Made by a program: the position numbers and the translations under genes
Notes under the pieces: model-generated
The model's input: only the letters and a program-made list of their open reading frames with translations
The model's database searches: none
Told to the model about the DNA's origin: nothing
In this document: positions 32,778 to 41,406 of the stretch, one piece after another
Layout: every line of letters begins with the position of its first letter
Position numbering within the stretch: position 1 is the first letter of the stretch
NCBI GenBank assembly: GCA_024695415.1
Contig: JAILIE010000006.1
Coordinates: 1 to 48,096, forward strand
Reading direction: 5' to 3'
DNA: 48,096 nucleotides
DNA from: Clostridiales bacterium
Lineage (GTDB): Bacteria; Bacillota; Clostridia; Christensenellales; Aristaeellaceae

Positions 32778-32798
32778 TCCGTGTCAACTTGTTACGGA
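32778..32798. repeat. 21-bp match to the left end of the ISLre2 element
   Basis: It agrees with 27229-27249 at 20 of 21 bases (TCCGTGTCAA-C-TTGTTACGGA, same orientation). No transposase sequence follows, so this is a relic of an insertion-sequence end or a shared recognition sequence. Confidence 0.55.
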
Positions 32799-32991
32799 CC
32801 TCCGAAAAACGCGTATGGCACCGTTTCATACGATATGATACTATAGCATTGCCCCTGCGGACGGACCCGTGGTTCGCGTGCATCCGTATTGAGTCTGTAA
32901 GGCGCATGATGCGGCTGATGAAACGAAACCGGAATGATGGGTCCGCCCCCGTTGATGGAAAGTGTGCGATTGAAATTGAGGAGAAAACAAT

Positions 32992-34641
32992 ATGAACAAG
33001 AAAAAACTGTCTGCTGTAATGATCGTCCTGTGTGCTCTTTTTCTTGTCCGGATCAGCAACGGATCCGCTGAAAACAGCAACCTGATCAGCACCAACGGAT
33101 TCTTCGCTTTTCAGGACGGTTACGTGTATTTCGTTACCGATTACAGTTCGGGGCTCAGCAGTTATCGAAATGACGGCCGGGAGACAGGCAGCCCCCATTC
33201 ATCCGATATCTGGAGGGTTGCGGAAACGCCCGGTGCAGATGCGGAATTGCTGGTTTCCCTGCCCGCGCCTGTGATCGAAGGCGGGGTGATCCTGTCCGGT
33301 GGGTTTTACCTGATGCCTGCCGGAAATGCAGTCTATATGATTCGGGACCTGCCGATGCCAGATCGTCGGATTCATGATGTCATTACCCGGCTGGACCTCC
33401 GGTCCGGAGCGACGGAAAATATCGCGGATACGAATTCCTGCCTGTACCGGGACGGCGAATTGATTTACTTCTATTTCAATCCAAGAGGCTCTTTGAAAAA
33501 TGAAGAGAGAGGCTGGAAAATCCTGAATATGCAGACAGGCAGCCTCAGTTCCTGGACTCCGGAAGAAAACCGTGACGCCGCCGGAAGAAGAAAGTTTTTC
33601 ACTCCGAACAACGGGCGTTTTGACAGCTTGTTATATCGCGTAAACAATACCACGCAATATGTGCTTGATTTCAAAGACGGATATGTTTACTTTGCAGGTC
33701 AGGATACGGACAGTGGAATTGTCAGTATCCAGCGCCAACCGGTCGCAGGCGGGGAAAATGAAGTTCTCATCCCGGATACCAGCGTTTTTTCAAAACTGAC
33801 CTTGTTTTTTGTCCAGGACAGCATGGCTTTCCTGGCAGATGACAGCAGCCTGTCCTGCATGGATCTTCAGGCAAAAACAATTATCGATACTATATCGATC
33901 AACAGAGTTGTCGCAAGTAATCCTTACTGCCGTTTCAACGTCACCGACGGACAGGTTTATTACCTGAGGGAAGACGGCCTCTACAGGAAGACGCCGGGCA
34001 CGGAAAATGAAACCCTGCTGGTTTCGGGAAACATGGAAGACATGACCGGACTCGCCCTGGGGGAAAACTGTTTCTATATGCTGAAAAAGAACGGTCTGGT
34101 CAACAGCGTGTGGCGGATTCCGTTTACAGCGTCATCCCTGGATGAAGCAGAGGTGTTATACCGGGATCCGGACAAGCATTTCACGGAGCGGGAAGAAAAC
34201 GGCTGGAAATTCTATGAATATGAGAGCAGTGTCGTGATTTTCGACTATACGGGAAACGAAACGTACGCCATGGTTCCCGCGCAGATTCACGGAAAACCGG
34301 TCATTTCTGTCGGCCTGACCTCATACAATCCGGATCGACCCCTGCAGATGCTTTCAGTTCCGGAAGGCGTTCTTCGCCTGGGCGAATTATGCAGCAGCCG
34401 TCTGGTGAGGATTTCCCTGCCACGCTCCCTGATTCGCCTGCACGACTGGGGATACCCGAGAGTATTCCAGACCGCGGAAGGCAGTGTCATCCAGTATGCA
34501 GGCACACGGGCAGAATGGCAGGCGCTGGATGACGCATCCTGGAGTGAATATGGAGAATACTTGCCTGAAGATACCCTGTACCCGCTCGTACTTTGTTCAG
34601 ACGGCGAATGGAAAGATCCGGCCAGGGTGCCGGATAACTAG
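32992..34641 (+). CDS. secreted beta-propeller-like protein (DUF5050-like) with a BspA-type tail
   Basis: 549 residues. Signal peptide MNKKKLSAVMIVLCALFLV. The body has repeated blades of the form DGYVYFVTDY, DGYVYFAGQD, DGQVYYLRED, typical of DUF5050/TolB-like sensor propellers in clostridia. The last 130 residues change to a BspA-LRR header (VVIFDYTGNETYAMVPAQ, then LQMLSVPEGVLRLGE), like the headers in the kinase and the BspA-like protein. GAGGAG lies 8 bases before the ATG. It is monocistronic, and its base composition is lower in GC than the flanking genes. The function is unknown; binding of an external ligand is likely. Confidence 0.78.
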   Translation: MNKKKLSAVMIVLCALFLVRISNGSAENSNLISTNGFFAFQDGYVYFVTDYSSGLSSYRNDGRETGSPHSSDIWRVAETPGADAELLVSLPAPVIEGGVILSGGFYLMPAGNAVYMIRDLPMPDRRIHDVITRLDLRSGATENIADTNSCLYRDGELIYFYFNPRGSLKNEERGWKILNMQTGSLSSWTPEENRDAAGRRKFFTPNNGRFDSLLYRVNNTTQYVLDFKDGYVYFAGQDTDSGIVSIQRQPVAGGENEVLIPDTSVFSKLTLFFVQDSMAFLADDSSLSCMDLQAKTIIDTISINRVVASNPYCRFNVTDGQVYYLREDGLYRKTPGTENETLLVSGNMEDMTGLALGENCFYMLKKNGLVNSVWRIPFTASSLDEAEVLYRDPDKHFTEREENGWKFYEYESSVVIFDYTGNETYAMVPAQIHGKPVISVGLTSYNPDRPLQMLSVPEGVLRLGELCSSRLVRISLPRSLIRLHDWGYPRVFQTAEGSVIQYAGTRAEWQALDDASWSEYGEYLPEDTLYPLVLCSDGEWKDPARVPDN

Positions 34642-34779
34642 CTGATTGGACGAGAGGCATAGAACATACCCATCTTCCCTCCTTCCCGGAAGCGCGATGA
34701 GCCACCGGAACGCAAACACAGCGGCGGAAAAATCTACAACTGTTATCGATAAACCTGAAACCCGACAACCGGAACGACT

Positions 34780-34818
34780 GGCCCCGGAATGAGCTAATCC
34801 CGCTTTATTTCCGGGGCC
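34780..34818 (+). terminator. possible terminator after the beta-propeller gene
   Basis: A 10-bp perfect stem (GGCCCCGGAA/TTCCGGGGCC) with a 19-base loop, followed by a poor T tract (CCGTTATTT). It is 138 bases past the stop codon. The surrounding stretch 34642-35070 has no supported gene. Confidence 0.45.
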
Positions 34819-34913
34819 CCGTTATTTCTCCCGTTTCTCAGCGGTATGGAACCGTCTGTTCTATCCCTTATCCCACAAAGAAATTCCCCTTGTATCATTT
34901 TATTCCTCATCAT

Positions 34914-34937
34914 GAAGCCGTACAGGCTTCTTTTTTT
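34914..34937 (+). terminator. orphan rho-independent terminator
   Basis: GAAGCC/GGCTTC stem with a 5-base loop, then seven T residues. No intact gene ends near it, so it may back up the previous terminator or be left from a lost gene. Confidence 0.6.
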
Positions 34938-35010
34938 CCATATTTTCCTGGCTAACAAGTTTTTGTCAAAAAGAAAACAGATCGAACTCATAAATCACGC
35001 GCAGAAAAAC

Positions 35011-35032
35011 GTTAGCCAAATGTTAGCCAAAT
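35011..35032. repeat. tandem 11-bp repeat GTTAGCCAAAT
   Basis: Two exact adjacent copies lie 80 bp downstream of the tRNA-Val gene. An inverted half-copy (GGCTAAC) lies at 34950-34956. Arm-type sites of integrases often look like this, but no integrase is present. Confidence 0.5.
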
Positions 35033-35071
35033 ACGGTTTTTATCCTCTTTTTTGACCTTCGCGAAGGCATA

Positions 35072-35109
35072 AGAAAGCCCCGAAGCCCTTATGTTTCAAG
35101 GCTCCGGGG
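35072..35109 (-). terminator. terminator of tRNA-Val
   Basis: CCCCGGAGCC pairs with GGCTTCGGGG (one mismatch); on the minus strand CTTTCTTATG follows. It begins 4 bases after the tRNA 3' end. Confidence 0.6.
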
Positions 35110-35112
35110 TTG

Positions 35113-35186
35113 TGGGATTAGTAGGACTCGAACCTATGACCCCCACGATGTCAACGTGGTGCTCTAACCAACTGAGCTATAATCCC
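35113..35186 (-). tRNA. tRNA-Val (anticodon GAC)
   Basis: A full cloverleaf reads on the minus strand. The acceptor arms are GGGATTA/TAATCCC, the D-loop AGTTGGTTAGA, the anticodon stem CCACG/CGTGG with loop TTGACAT (anticodon GAC, codons GUC/GUU), and the T-loop TTCGAGT. Discriminator A; CCA is not encoded. Confidence 0.96.
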
Positions 35187-35204
35187 ATGCGGTCAGCGGA
35201 AAGC

Positions 35205-35233
35205 ATTATAGCACAGTGGAAAATGGTTTGCAA
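35205..35233 (-). promoter_or_regulatory. promoter of tRNA-Val
   Basis: TTGCAA, a 17-bp spacer and TATAAT on the minus strand, 18 bp before the tRNA 5' end. Confidence 0.85.
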
Positions 35234-35277
35234 GCTCTTTTTCTGCCGGAACGCCATTTCGTTTCCCTGCTTTGTTT

Positions 35278-36597
35278 TCAGGTCTGACGGTGAAGGCTTT
35301 CCCCGTTTGTCCGGATGATTTCCGCGTAATCGTATGCGGAATCTTTCAGGATGCGTTCCTGCGTGCGATAGTCCACATATATCAGGCCAAAGCGCGGATC
35401 GTATCCCTGGGCCCACTCAAAGTTGTCCATGATGGACCAGTACATATATCCGGCGACTGGGATACCTTCATTCACCGCCCGTTCCAGCTGCAGAAGGTGC
35501 CGGTGGACATAGTCGATCCGCTGCGGATCGTGCACCCTGCCGTCCAGCATGACGAAGTCCGTGTTCGACATTCCGTTCTCCGAAATGATCACCGGCAGTC
35601 CGTAGCGCTCATAATGGAAACGCGTGGACCAGTAGATGCAGTCCGGCGTGATCGGCCAGTTCAGGGAATTTCGCGGAAGGCCCGGCCACACCTTCGGATT
35701 CAGTTTCCCGTCCCGGTCGTTCAGGTTCATAGACTGGTAAATGTTATACGCGTAGAAATCCAGCGGCTGGTGGATGATTTTCATGTCTTCCGCGCTCAGC
35801 ACGCCTTCCATGCTTTCCGGGATCCTGCCCAGGACAAGGGGATCCGCCCACAGGGTATTGCTGAAGGTTCCCTGTGCCTCGAAGGTTTTCTTTCTTGCCT
35901 CCTCGATCGCTTCCGGGGTTTCCCCTTCCGGGGTGAAGCACGTTCCGGTCGGGGCGTAGCCGATCTTCAGCGGCTGCGTTGCCGTTTCCCGAAGCGCTTT
36001 CACTGCGCGCCCGTGGGAGAGCATGACAATCCGTACCGCTTCCGGCACCCGTTCCGGAACCTGCTGGAACGGCGCGTGCGCGCCATATTCGTATCCCAGG
36101 CCAAGGAAGCACTGCGGTTCGTTGATCGTAAACCAGTATTTCACCTTTCCGCCCAGTGCCCCGCCCAGCACGCGCGCGTACTCCTCAAAGTGTTCCGGCG
36201 CTTCCGGGCAGAACCATCCGCCCATGTCGTACAGCCACATGGGCAGGTTCCAGTGGAAGATGGTGCACATCGGCGTGATCCCGGTTTCGATCAGCGCGTC
36301 CACCAGATCAGAATAGAACTGCAGCCCCTTCGGGTTTACCTCGTGCGGACGCGGCATCACACGGGGCCAGCTCACCGAAAAGCGGTACGCCTTCAGCCCG
36401 ATCTTCTTCATCAGGGCGACATCTTCCCGGAAGTGGTGATAATGGTCACAGGCAGTCCGCCCGCTCTCGTGATGGGCAATATGCCCGGGATAAAGCGAAT
36501 CCCATATGCCCGCTGTCTTTCCGTCCTCGTTCCAGGCGCCTTCCACCTGGTGCGCGGCGCTCGCGGCGCCCCATAAAAAATCCTTGCTGAACGGCAT
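35278..36597 (-). CDS. family GH1 beta-glycosidase
   Basis: 439 residues, full length for GH1. Acid/base Glu160 is in FTINEPQ and nucleophile Glu340 in IISENGMS; both catalytic residues are intact. FLWGAASAAHQVEGAWNEDG at the N-terminus is the GH1 signature, and YMYWSIMDNFEWAQGY near the C-terminus gives the +1/-1 subsite tryptophans. No signal peptide, so it hydrolyses beta-glucosides (or 6-phospho forms) inside the cell. GGAGG lies 8 bases before the ATG at 36597; a GTG one codon earlier is possible. It is read from a MerR-type promoter, unusual for a glycosidase, and divergent from a GH3 gene. Confidence 0.94.
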   Translation of the reverse strand: MPFSKDFLWGAASAAHQVEGAWNEDGKTAGIWDSLYPGHIAHHESGRTACDHYHHFREDVALMKKIGLKAYRFSVSWPRVMPRPHEVNPKGLQFYSDLVDALIETGITPMCTIFHWNLPMWLYDMGGWFCPEAPEHFEEYARVLGGALGGKVKYWFTINEPQCFLGLGYEYGAHAPFQQVPERVPEAVRIVMLSHGRAVKALRETATQPLKIGYAPTGTCFTPEGETPEAIEEARKKTFEAQGTFSNTLWADPLVLGRIPESMEGVLSAEDMKIIHQPLDFYAYNIYQSMNLNDRDGKLNPKVWPGLPRNSLNWPITPDCIYWSTRFHYERYGLPVIISENGMSNTDFVMLDGRVHDPQRIDYVHRHLLQLERAVNEGIPVAGYMYWSIMDNFEWAQGYDPRFGLIYVDYRTQERILKDSAYDYAEIIRTNGESLHRQT

Positions 36598-36665
36598 CAC
36601 GATATCCTCCGTTTTTTTCTTTTATCAATCCGGTTTTGTCCCGGAAGTTCATCCCTTTCCCCGGT

Positions 36666-36696
36666 ATATTATTCATTGAAGTTCACTCTAAGTCAA
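36666..36696 (-). promoter_or_regulatory. MerR-type promoter of the GH1 gene
   Basis: TTGACT and TAATAT on the minus strand are separated by 19 bp. The spacer begins TAGAGTGAACTTCA, similar to the dyad in the promoter at 32730-32760 (GAGTnAACT shared). Confidence 0.65.
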
Positions 36697-36754
36697 CATT
36701 TTCCGGAAAATCCCGGAAAGCGGGCCGCGTGGCTGCCGGCTTTCCTTCCGGCAA

Positions 36755-36783
36755 TTGACGCGGGGAGGGCGGTATGCTATCAT
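36755..36783 (+). promoter_or_regulatory. promoter of the GH3 gene
   Basis: TTGACG, a 17-bp spacer and TATCAT, 39 bp before the start codon. It is divergent from the GH1 promoter about 60 bp away. Confidence 0.75.
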
Positions 36784-36821
36784 CAGCAAAAGAGATTCCG
36801 GGCAGCAAAGGAGAACAATCC

Positions 36822-38990
36822 ATGACGGAGAAAGATCTGAAAACCCTGCTGGCGTCAATGACCCTGGAGGAAAAAGTGGGACAGCTGGTCCAGTGCAACG
36901 CCGGCCTGTTCATTGAAACCGGCGCCGACATTACCGGGCCGGAAGGTGAAGCGCTGCCCGCGGAGGATCTCTGCCGCGCGATGGGCAGCGTGCTGACCTT
37001 TGAAAACGCCGCCCAGGCGCGCGCGCTGCAGGATATGCACCTGGAAAAGGATCCGAAAAAGATCCCCCTCCTGCTGATGCTGGACGTGATTCACGGCATG
37101 GCCACCACCTACCCGATCCCGCTTGCGATGGGATGCGGCTTTGACGACGACCTGATTGCCGAGTGCGCGGATATGGCCCGGAAGGAAGCCGCCGCGGCCG
37201 GCGTGCACGTCACCTTCAATCCGATGGTGGACACCGCGCGGGACGCCCGCTGGGGCCGTATCCTGGAAACGAATTCCGAGGAGCCGCTGGTCAACAGCCG
37301 CATGGGCGCGGCCCTTGTCCGCGCCACCCAGCGGGACAACCTGGCGGATCCCGGGAATATCGCCTGCTGTGTCAAGCACTACGCCGCCTACGGCGCCGGT
37401 GAGGCCGGCCGCGACTACAACGGTGTGGAGGTATCCGAGCGTTCCCTGCGGGAAACCTATCTCCCCGCCTATAAAGCCTGTGTGGACGCCGGAGCGCGCC
37501 TGGTCATGCCATCCTTCAACGCGCTGAACGGCATCCCCTCCGTCGCCAACAAATGGCTGATGAACCGGGTGCTGCGCGGGGAATGGGGATTCGAAGGCGT
37601 GGTCATCAGCGACTATAACGCGGTGGGCGAACTTGTTGCCCACGGCGTCGCCCGGGATATGAAGGACGCGGTCCGGCTGGCCATGGAAGCCGGCTGCGAC
37701 ATCGATATGGTCGTAAACGCCTACTACACGTACCTCCCGGACCTGGTCCGCGATGGAACGGTCCCGGAGAAGGCGCTGGATGAAGCGGTCATGCGGGTGC
37801 TCCGGCTGAAGAACGAGCTGGGCCTGTTTGAAAACCCGTACCACGGCGCGGACAGTGAGGCGGAAAAGCGCCTGAACCTCTGCCCGGAGCACCGGGAGAT
37901 CGCCCGGCACGCCGCGGAGGAGACCGCCGTATTGCTGAAAAACGAGGGCATCCTGCCCTTCCCGAAGAATCTGAAGTCCGTTGCCCTGATCGGGCCGTTC
38001 GCCGCGGAAACCCGCCTGAACGGCTTCTGGAGCCGTCCCGGGGTGGAAAAGGATACCGTCACCCTGCCGCGAGGCCTCCTGAACCTGCTGCCAGACCTGG
38101 AACTGACCGTGGCCAAAGGCTGCGGCGCGGACCTGGGCGACCGGGACGAAAGCGAAATCACCGCCGCGGCGGAAGCGGCGCGGACAGCTGACGCGGTGAT
38201 TCTCTGCCTGGGCGAGCCGGAAAACGACAGCGGCGAAGGCCGCAGCCGCGCGGACGTCACCCTGCCGGGGCCGCAGTTGGCGCTCGCGCGGGCGGTCATC
38301 ACGGCCAATCCGAATACCGCGGTGCTGCTGTTCAACGGCCGGCCGCTGGTACTGACCGAACTGGCGGAAATCGCCCCGGCTATGCTCGAGATGTGGTATC
38401 CCGGCACGGAAGCCGGCAATGCCGCCGCACGCCTCCTCTTCGGCGACGCGAACCCCTGCGGCCGCCTGTCGGCGGGACTGCCCCGCGCCACCGGCCAGTA
38501 CCCGATGCCCTATAACCGGATGAACACCGGCCGTCCGAAGCCGCAGCCCGACAGCGGCGTCTTTCCCTTCACCAGTTCCTACCTCGACGTGCCGAACCTG
38601 CCGCTCTATTCCTTCGGATACGGGCTGAGCTACACCACCTTCGCCTATGAGAAGCTGGAGCTCAGCCGTGCGGAAATCTCGAAGAAGGATGAGCTCCGGG
38701 TAACGGTGACGGTCCGGAACACCGGAAAGCGCGCCGGAAAGGAAACCGTCCAGCTCTATCTGCGGGACCTTGTGGCCTCCGTGGTCCGTCCCGTCCAGCA
38801 ACTGATCGACTACCGCAAGGTTTCCCTCGCTCCGGGAGAAGCGAAAGACGTCATATTCACGGTGACCGAGAAGCAGCTCCGCTTCTGGAACTTTGACTGC
38901 GAAGAGGTTTCCGAGCCGGGCGAATTCGAGCTGTCCGCCGGATACGCGGACCACCTGCTGCTGACGCGGCGATTTACCCTGACTGACTGA
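36822..38990 (+). CDS. family GH3 beta-glucosidase
   Basis: 722 residues, no signal peptide, cytosolic. Domain order: GH3 N-terminal barrel with KHYAAYGAGEAGRDYN (substrate Lys-His) near 185 and nucleophile Asp264 in VVISDYNAVGE; GH3 C-terminal alpha/beta sandwich with ETAVLLKNEGILPFP; fibronectin-III-like end domain (about 640-715). This is the common bacterial BglX/Bgl3 architecture acting on cello-oligosaccharides or xylosides. AAGGAG lies 8 bases before the ATG at 36822; the frame could open at 36774, but that lies inside the -10 box. With the divergent GH1 gene it suggests beta-glucan or plant oligosaccharide breakdown. Confidence 0.94.
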   Translation: MTEKDLKTLLASMTLEEKVGQLVQCNAGLFIETGADITGPEGEALPAEDLCRAMGSVLTFENAAQARALQDMHLEKDPKKIPLLLMLDVIHGMATTYPIPLAMGCGFDDDLIAECADMARKEAAAAGVHVTFNPMVDTARDARWGRILETNSEEPLVNSRMGAALVRATQRDNLADPGNIACCVKHYAAYGAGEAGRDYNGVEVSERSLRETYLPAYKACVDAGARLVMPSFNALNGIPSVANKWLMNRVLRGEWGFEGVVISDYNAVGELVAHGVARDMKDAVRLAMEAGCDIDMVVNAYYTYLPDLVRDGTVPEKALDEAVMRVLRLKNELGLFENPYHGADSEAEKRLNLCPEHREIARHAAEETAVLLKNEGILPFPKNLKSVALIGPFAAETRLNGFWSRPGVEKDTVTLPRGLLNLLPDLELTVAKGCGADLGDRDESEITAAAEAARTADAVILCLGEPENDSGEGRSRADVTLPGPQLALARAVITANPNTAVLLFNGRPLVLTELAEIAPAMLEMWYPGTEAGNAAARLLFGDANPCGRLSAGLPRATGQYPMPYNRMNTGRPKPQPDSGVFPFTSSYLDVPNLPLYSFGYGLSYTTFAYEKLELSRAEISKKDELRVTVTVRNTGKRAGKETVQLYLRDLVASVVRPVQQLIDYRKVSLAPGEAKDVIFTVTEKQLRFWNFDCEEVSEPGEFELSAGYADHLLLTRRFTLTD

Positions 38991-39012
38991 CTGTTCCCGG
39001 GAGGTGATTCAT

Positions 39013-41391
39013 GTGGACCGGCAGGAGGCGCTTGCCGTCTACGCCGCCCTGCTCCGGAAGGAGCGGGAGGACTGGCTGTACCGGCACGCCCTGAACAAGG
39101 TGCATGTGATCACCCGGATCATGTCTCCTTCCGAAAAAGAGGAATACCTCAAAAGCCGCGCGTTCCAGACCACGCTGTACCAGATCCGGAAACGGGACCG
39201 GGTACTGCAGGGGCTGATCCGCGGAGAACTGGTGCTGTCCCCTCACCGGGCGGAGTTTGAACAGCTCTGTCCGCTGATCCGGGAGGAGGCGGAAGAAGGG
39301 CGGGAGGCCAGCCTTCCCTTCCTGCGCTCCGTGGTCCGCAGCCGGGTGACGCTGAAAAGCGCGCGGAATGCCCTGCTCCTGCTCGCGGAACGGGAGCCCC
39401 GGCGGTTTTTCAGCCGGCAGCGGGGCGCCATGCTGGAGAGGATGGAGGGAAAGGCGGAACAGGCGCTCCGGCACGGGGACCTGGCCCGGCTGATCCACCC
39501 GGAGCAAAAGACGGAGGACATGTTCGCGTTTACGATGCGCGCGCTGTTCCGGCGCGGCCTGCCGATGAACGTCATCACACTGGCGATGCATCCGCTGTCC
39601 GTCCACCAGATGGTGCAGCGGGAACTGACCCGGGAGTATCCGGACCTGGCCTCCTGCGCGCGGGTCTGCCTGCCCTCCGGGGATACGGTATCCGCGCTGG
39701 TCCGCCGGGAGGCGGAGGCGGAAAGCAATGACCTGATCCGCCGCCTGCGGCGGCGTTTCCCGGAGGAGCGGATCCGCTCCATGATCCGGGAAAACCCCAC
39801 CCTGCTCCGCCTGCAGCGTCAGCGGGACGCGGCGCTGGCCAGGGAGCGGAACATCCGCGCCGCGCTGCTGGACGCGGTTCCGGAGCATTACCGGGACCTG
39901 TATCCCCTGGCCCGGCAGATCCGCCGGCATTTCTTCCTGCATCTGGGGCCCACCAACTCCGGTAAGACCTATGAGGGCGTGGAACGGCTCCACGGAGCGC
40001 TGCACGGCATCTATCTCGGTCCGCTGCGCCTGCTGGCCGCGGAGCAGTTCGAGGCCCTGAACCTGGACGATATTCCCTGTTCCCTGGTCACCGGCGAGGA
40101 ACAGATCCTGGTCCCCGGCAGCCGGGTCCAGTCCTCCACCGTCGAGATGGCGGACCTGAAAACCCGGTATGATATCGTGGTGATCGACGAGTGCCAGATG
40201 ATCACGGACCGTGACCGGGGCGGCGCCTGGAGCGCCGCGATCCTCGGCCTGTGCGCGGACGAGATTCACGCCTGCGCGTCCCCGGACGCGGAGGCGCTGC
40301 TGACACGGATAATCACCGAATGCGGGGATGACCTGACCATCGTCCGGCATGAGCGGATGACGAAACTGGAGATGGAGCGGGACGCTTTCCAGTTCCCGAC
40401 CTCCGTCCGTCCGGGGGACGCGCTGATCGTCTTTTCCAAGGCCCGGGTGCATGCCGTCGCCGCTGAGCTGCGCGGCCGGGGCGTCCGGGTATCCCTGATC
40501 TACGGCGCGCTGCCGCCGGACGTGCGCCGGAACCAGGCGGAACGCTTCCACCGCGGGGAAACCGACGTCGTCGTTTCCACGGACGCCATCGCCATGGGCA
40601 TGAACCTGCCCATCGAACGGGTGGTGTTCCTGGAATCGGAAAAGTACGACGGGGATATCACGCGGACGCTGACCGACGCGGAAATCAAGCAGATCGCGGG
40701 CCGGGCCGGCCGTTACGGTATGTACGACACCGGCTACGTCAACGCCTTCGGTTTCCGGAGCCTGGTCGCCCAGGCGCTCGGAAAACCGCTTCCTCCGCTG
40801 ACCGAGGCCGTAATCCGTTTTCCGGAATCCCTGCTCGGCATTCCTCTGCCCCTGAGCCAGATTATCGAGCAGTGGCTGTCCATGCAGGACAAAGGCTGCT
40901 TCTCCAAAGCCTCCGCGGCGCGTATGGCCGCGCTGACCGCCATGATGGAAACCCGCAGCACCGACAAGTCGCTCCTCTATCGTTTCCTGTGCATTCCCTT
41001 TGACGAGACGGATCCGGACCTGCTGGCCCGGTGGAAGGAAATGTACCACGCGGAATGCCTGCACGAGCACCTGGACGTGCTGCCCCAGATGCCGGAAATC
41101 CGGAACCCCGAGGACTGCACCATCCTGATGCTGGACGCGCTGGAGGCGGATTACCGCCGGTGCGACCTGTACTATAACTATTCCCGGCTGTTCCTGGAAA
41201 ACCCGGACAGCGTCCTGGCGGAAATCCAGCGGCGGAAAGACCTGATTTCCCAGGGGATTGTGCACATCCTCTCCACCCAGAAACTGCAGCAGAAAACCTG
41301 CCGCTCCTGCAAGCGGCGGCTTCCCTGGAACTGGCCCTACAAGCTGTGCGACAGCTGCTGGCGCCGGTATCATTTCACAAGAATCCGGTAA
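39013..41391 (+). CDS. SUV3-like DExH-box RNA helicase
   Basis: 792 residues. Residues about 1-300 are a charged helical domain without a known match. The helicase core starts with HLGPTNSGKTYEG (Walker A, about 312-324), then YLGPLRLLAAEQFEALN, VTGEEQ, STVEM, DECQM (motif II near 391) and, in the second RecA fold, STDAIAMGMNLPI and QIAGRAGRYGMYD (motif VI near 560). This set is that of mitochondrial Suv3 helicases rather than typical bacterial SF2 enzymes. A C-terminal zinc finger (CRSCKRR, CDSCWRR) is extra. Start: GTG at 39013, 8 bases after GGGAGG; a GTG at 39004 overlaps the ribosome site. It is next to exonuclease III, and a role in RNA turnover is inferred from the family. Confidence 0.85.
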   Translation: MDRQEALAVYAALLRKEREDWLYRHALNKVHVITRIMSPSEKEEYLKSRAFQTTLYQIRKRDRVLQGLIRGELVLSPHRAEFEQLCPLIREEAEEGREASLPFLRSVVRSRVTLKSARNALLLLAEREPRRFFSRQRGAMLERMEGKAEQALRHGDLARLIHPEQKTEDMFAFTMRALFRRGLPMNVITLAMHPLSVHQMVQRELTREYPDLASCARVCLPSGDTVSALVRREAEAESNDLIRRLRRRFPEERIRSMIRENPTLLRLQRQRDAALARERNIRAALLDAVPEHYRDLYPLARQIRRHFFLHLGPTNSGKTYEGVERLHGALHGIYLGPLRLLAAEQFEALNLDDIPCSLVTGEEQILVPGSRVQSSTVEMADLKTRYDIVVIDECQMITDRDRGGAWSAAILGLCADEIHACASPDAEALLTRIITECGDDLTIVRHERMTKLEMERDAFQFPTSVRPGDALIVFSKARVHAVAAELRGRGVRVSLIYGALPPDVRRNQAERFHRGETDVVVSTDAIAMGMNLPIERVVFLESEKYDGDITRTLTDAEIKQIAGRAGRYGMYDTGYVNAFGFRSLVAQALGKPLPPLTEAVIRFPESLLGIPLPLSQIIEQWLSMQDKGCFSKASAARMAALTAMMETRSTDKSLLYRFLCIPFDETDPDLLARWKEMYHAECLHEHLDVLPQMPEIRNPEDCTILMLDALEADYRRCDLYYNYSRLFLENPDSVLAEIQRRKDLISQGIVHILSTQKLQQKTCRSCKRRLPWNWPYKLCDSCWRRYHFTRIR

Positions 41392-41406
41392 AGGAGTTGA
41401 AAGACA

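Noticed and set aside
32746-33198. 150-codon minus-strand frame near the SDR promoter
   Set aside because: It overlaps the MerR-type promoter and the start of the propeller gene, and has no ribosome site.
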